From: Tolypothrix sp. NIES-4075
GTDB lineage: Bacteria > Cyanobacteriota > Cyanobacteriia > Cyanobacteriales > Nostocaceae
Direction: 5' to 3'
Assembly: GCF_002218085.1 (NCBI RefSeq)
Contig: NZ_BDUC01000015.1
Coordinates: forward strand, 1 to 64,000
Length of the DNA stretch: 64,000 nt
Shown in pieces: positions 63,419 to 64,000 of the stretch; within the stretch, counting starts at the first letter, position 1, and every line of letters starts with the position of its first letter. The position numbers and the translations under genes are program-made. The notes beneath the pieces were generated by a model that saw only the letters and a program-made list of their open reading frames with translations, had not been told where the DNA came from and searched no databases.

Positions 63419-64000
63419 ACGTCAGCAATTCGTCTTTCTAAACATTGACGGGATAAAACGGAGAACTCAATCTCAACTTGGTTGAGCGCTCCTTGCATGT
63501 TTGGGAGTGTAGTGGAACTCGCGCTTTTTGGACAATCCGACGTGCATATCGACGGTGGAAATACTTCGTATAAAGCAGCTGGATTATGTGTGTTGAGGTT
63601 ATCAACTACTAGACGAATCAACTCGGCTTGTGGGCAATGAATGTCTACTAAATTCTTCAAAAGTAAAGCAAAATCTTTTTTCGTTCTTTGTTGTGTAACC
63701 GAGTGGGTGTCGCCAACCTTTATGAGGTTCAAAAATTGCAAATAAATTGACACTCCCCGAAGCGTTTATACTCGCGCGTCATAACGCTCTGGTTGCTCTG
63801 GCTCGGGTGGTAATGGTTCTCTAACATCCTCTAATAAAGGATATGGGCGTTCATCGAAACAAATGAGTGGATGTTTTGGGTCATATGGAACGCTCGTATA
63901 AATCTAATAAATCTTCCATCCGTAAAACATACTCGGCATCTATCTTGGGAATGCACCATTGTTCCTTTAACCAAGGTTAATGAGCGTTTTTTTTAAATAG
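63277..64000 (-). pseudogene. IS630-family transposase, frameshifted, reaches window edge
   Basis: Minus strand pieces in three frames: PWLKEQWCIPKIDAEYVLRM (after an in-frame TAA), HPLICFDERPYPLLEDVREP, KDFALLLKNLVDIHCPQAEL, IRLVVDNLNTHNPAALYEVF, EARRIVQK / EFHYTPKH (two shifts), LNQVEIEFSVLSRQCLERRI, MGRLYPPI. The DDE residues are visible (D in CFDE, D in VVDN, E in QVEIE). At least four lesions; non-functional. It has landed in the plasmid-type gene. Confidence 0.8.

Noticed and set aside
1..64000. tRNA, rRNA or riboswitch genes
   Set aside because: None recognised on either strand; no claim is made about small RNAs that cannot be seen by eye.

Overview
The window looks like chromosomal DNA, with some plasmid-derived debris at the right end, of a filamentous nitrogen-fixing-type cyanobacterium (Nostocales-like). 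The reasons are: many HIP1 octamers (GCGATCGC) inside and outside genes; cyanobacteria-type proteins (SLH/OprB porin, Ser/Thr-kinase/AAA/GAF/PAS/histidine-kinase hybrid, IS66/IS630/IS4/IS5-type transposases of cyanobacterial flavour); and dense short interspersed repeats and small palindromic elements. No rRNA, tRNA or CRISPR array was recognised. All functional calls rest on reading the protein sequences by eye.

Main theme: an organosulfur (sulfonate) acquisition island scattered over about 58 kb and broken up by unrelated cassettes. Its members are a TauE/SafE-type transporter split by a stop codon (2.7-3.5 kb); VOC protein and dienelactone hydrolase (3.6-4.8 kb); CmcJ-like oxygenase, glutathione transferase, amidohydrolase, SsuA-type binding protein, TauD-type dioxygenase and a deleted LLM monooxygenase (13.8-20.4 kb); SsuE-SsuD and a flavoprotein-ETHE1 persulfide dioxygenase fusion (31.6-36.3 kb); and SsuC, methyltransferase, SsuA, truncated SfnB-like gene, SsuB, nitroreductase, second SsuA, porin, aldo-keto reductase, a flavoprotein/SsuA chimera, D-2-hydroxyacid dehydrogenase and methyltransferase (46-60.5 kb).

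The most interesting signal is a directional operator, TACGGT-N4-YGAY-N6-ACCGTA, found eight times with exact 26-bp geometry. Every copy is intergenic and every copy lies before an island gene (dienelactone hydrolase, GST, ssuD twice, ssuB, an ssuA, the porin, the FAD-SBP chimera). A -10-like AT-rich hexamer follows the right arm; in two copies it is a perfect TATAAT one base later. The sites tie the dispersed genes into one regulon. No regulator for it is evident in the window.

Other regions: a GC-richer AraC/cupin/SDR cassette with a decayed second copy (5.1-7.9 kb); a nine-unit 21-bp tandem repeat (8.2-8.4 kb); an RND efflux pair (8.7-13.5 kb); a defence/stability zone with BrnT-type, PIN-type and Txe/Phd-type toxin-antitoxin pairs, an ABC/MarR/MFS efflux operon, a HEPN-like gene and a fourth TA pair whose toxin is split by an IS66 element with a clear 8-bp duplication (20.7-30.3 kb); two large signalling kinases (36.8-44.7 kb); and a graveyard of IS, molybdo-enzyme and plasmid-replication fragments (60.6-64 kb).

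Three 80-87 bp miniature elements with matching 3-bp duplications were found; one interrupts a fosfomycin-resistance-like VOC gene. Many genes in the island carry deletion or stop-codon scars, so the locus seems to be actively remodelling.
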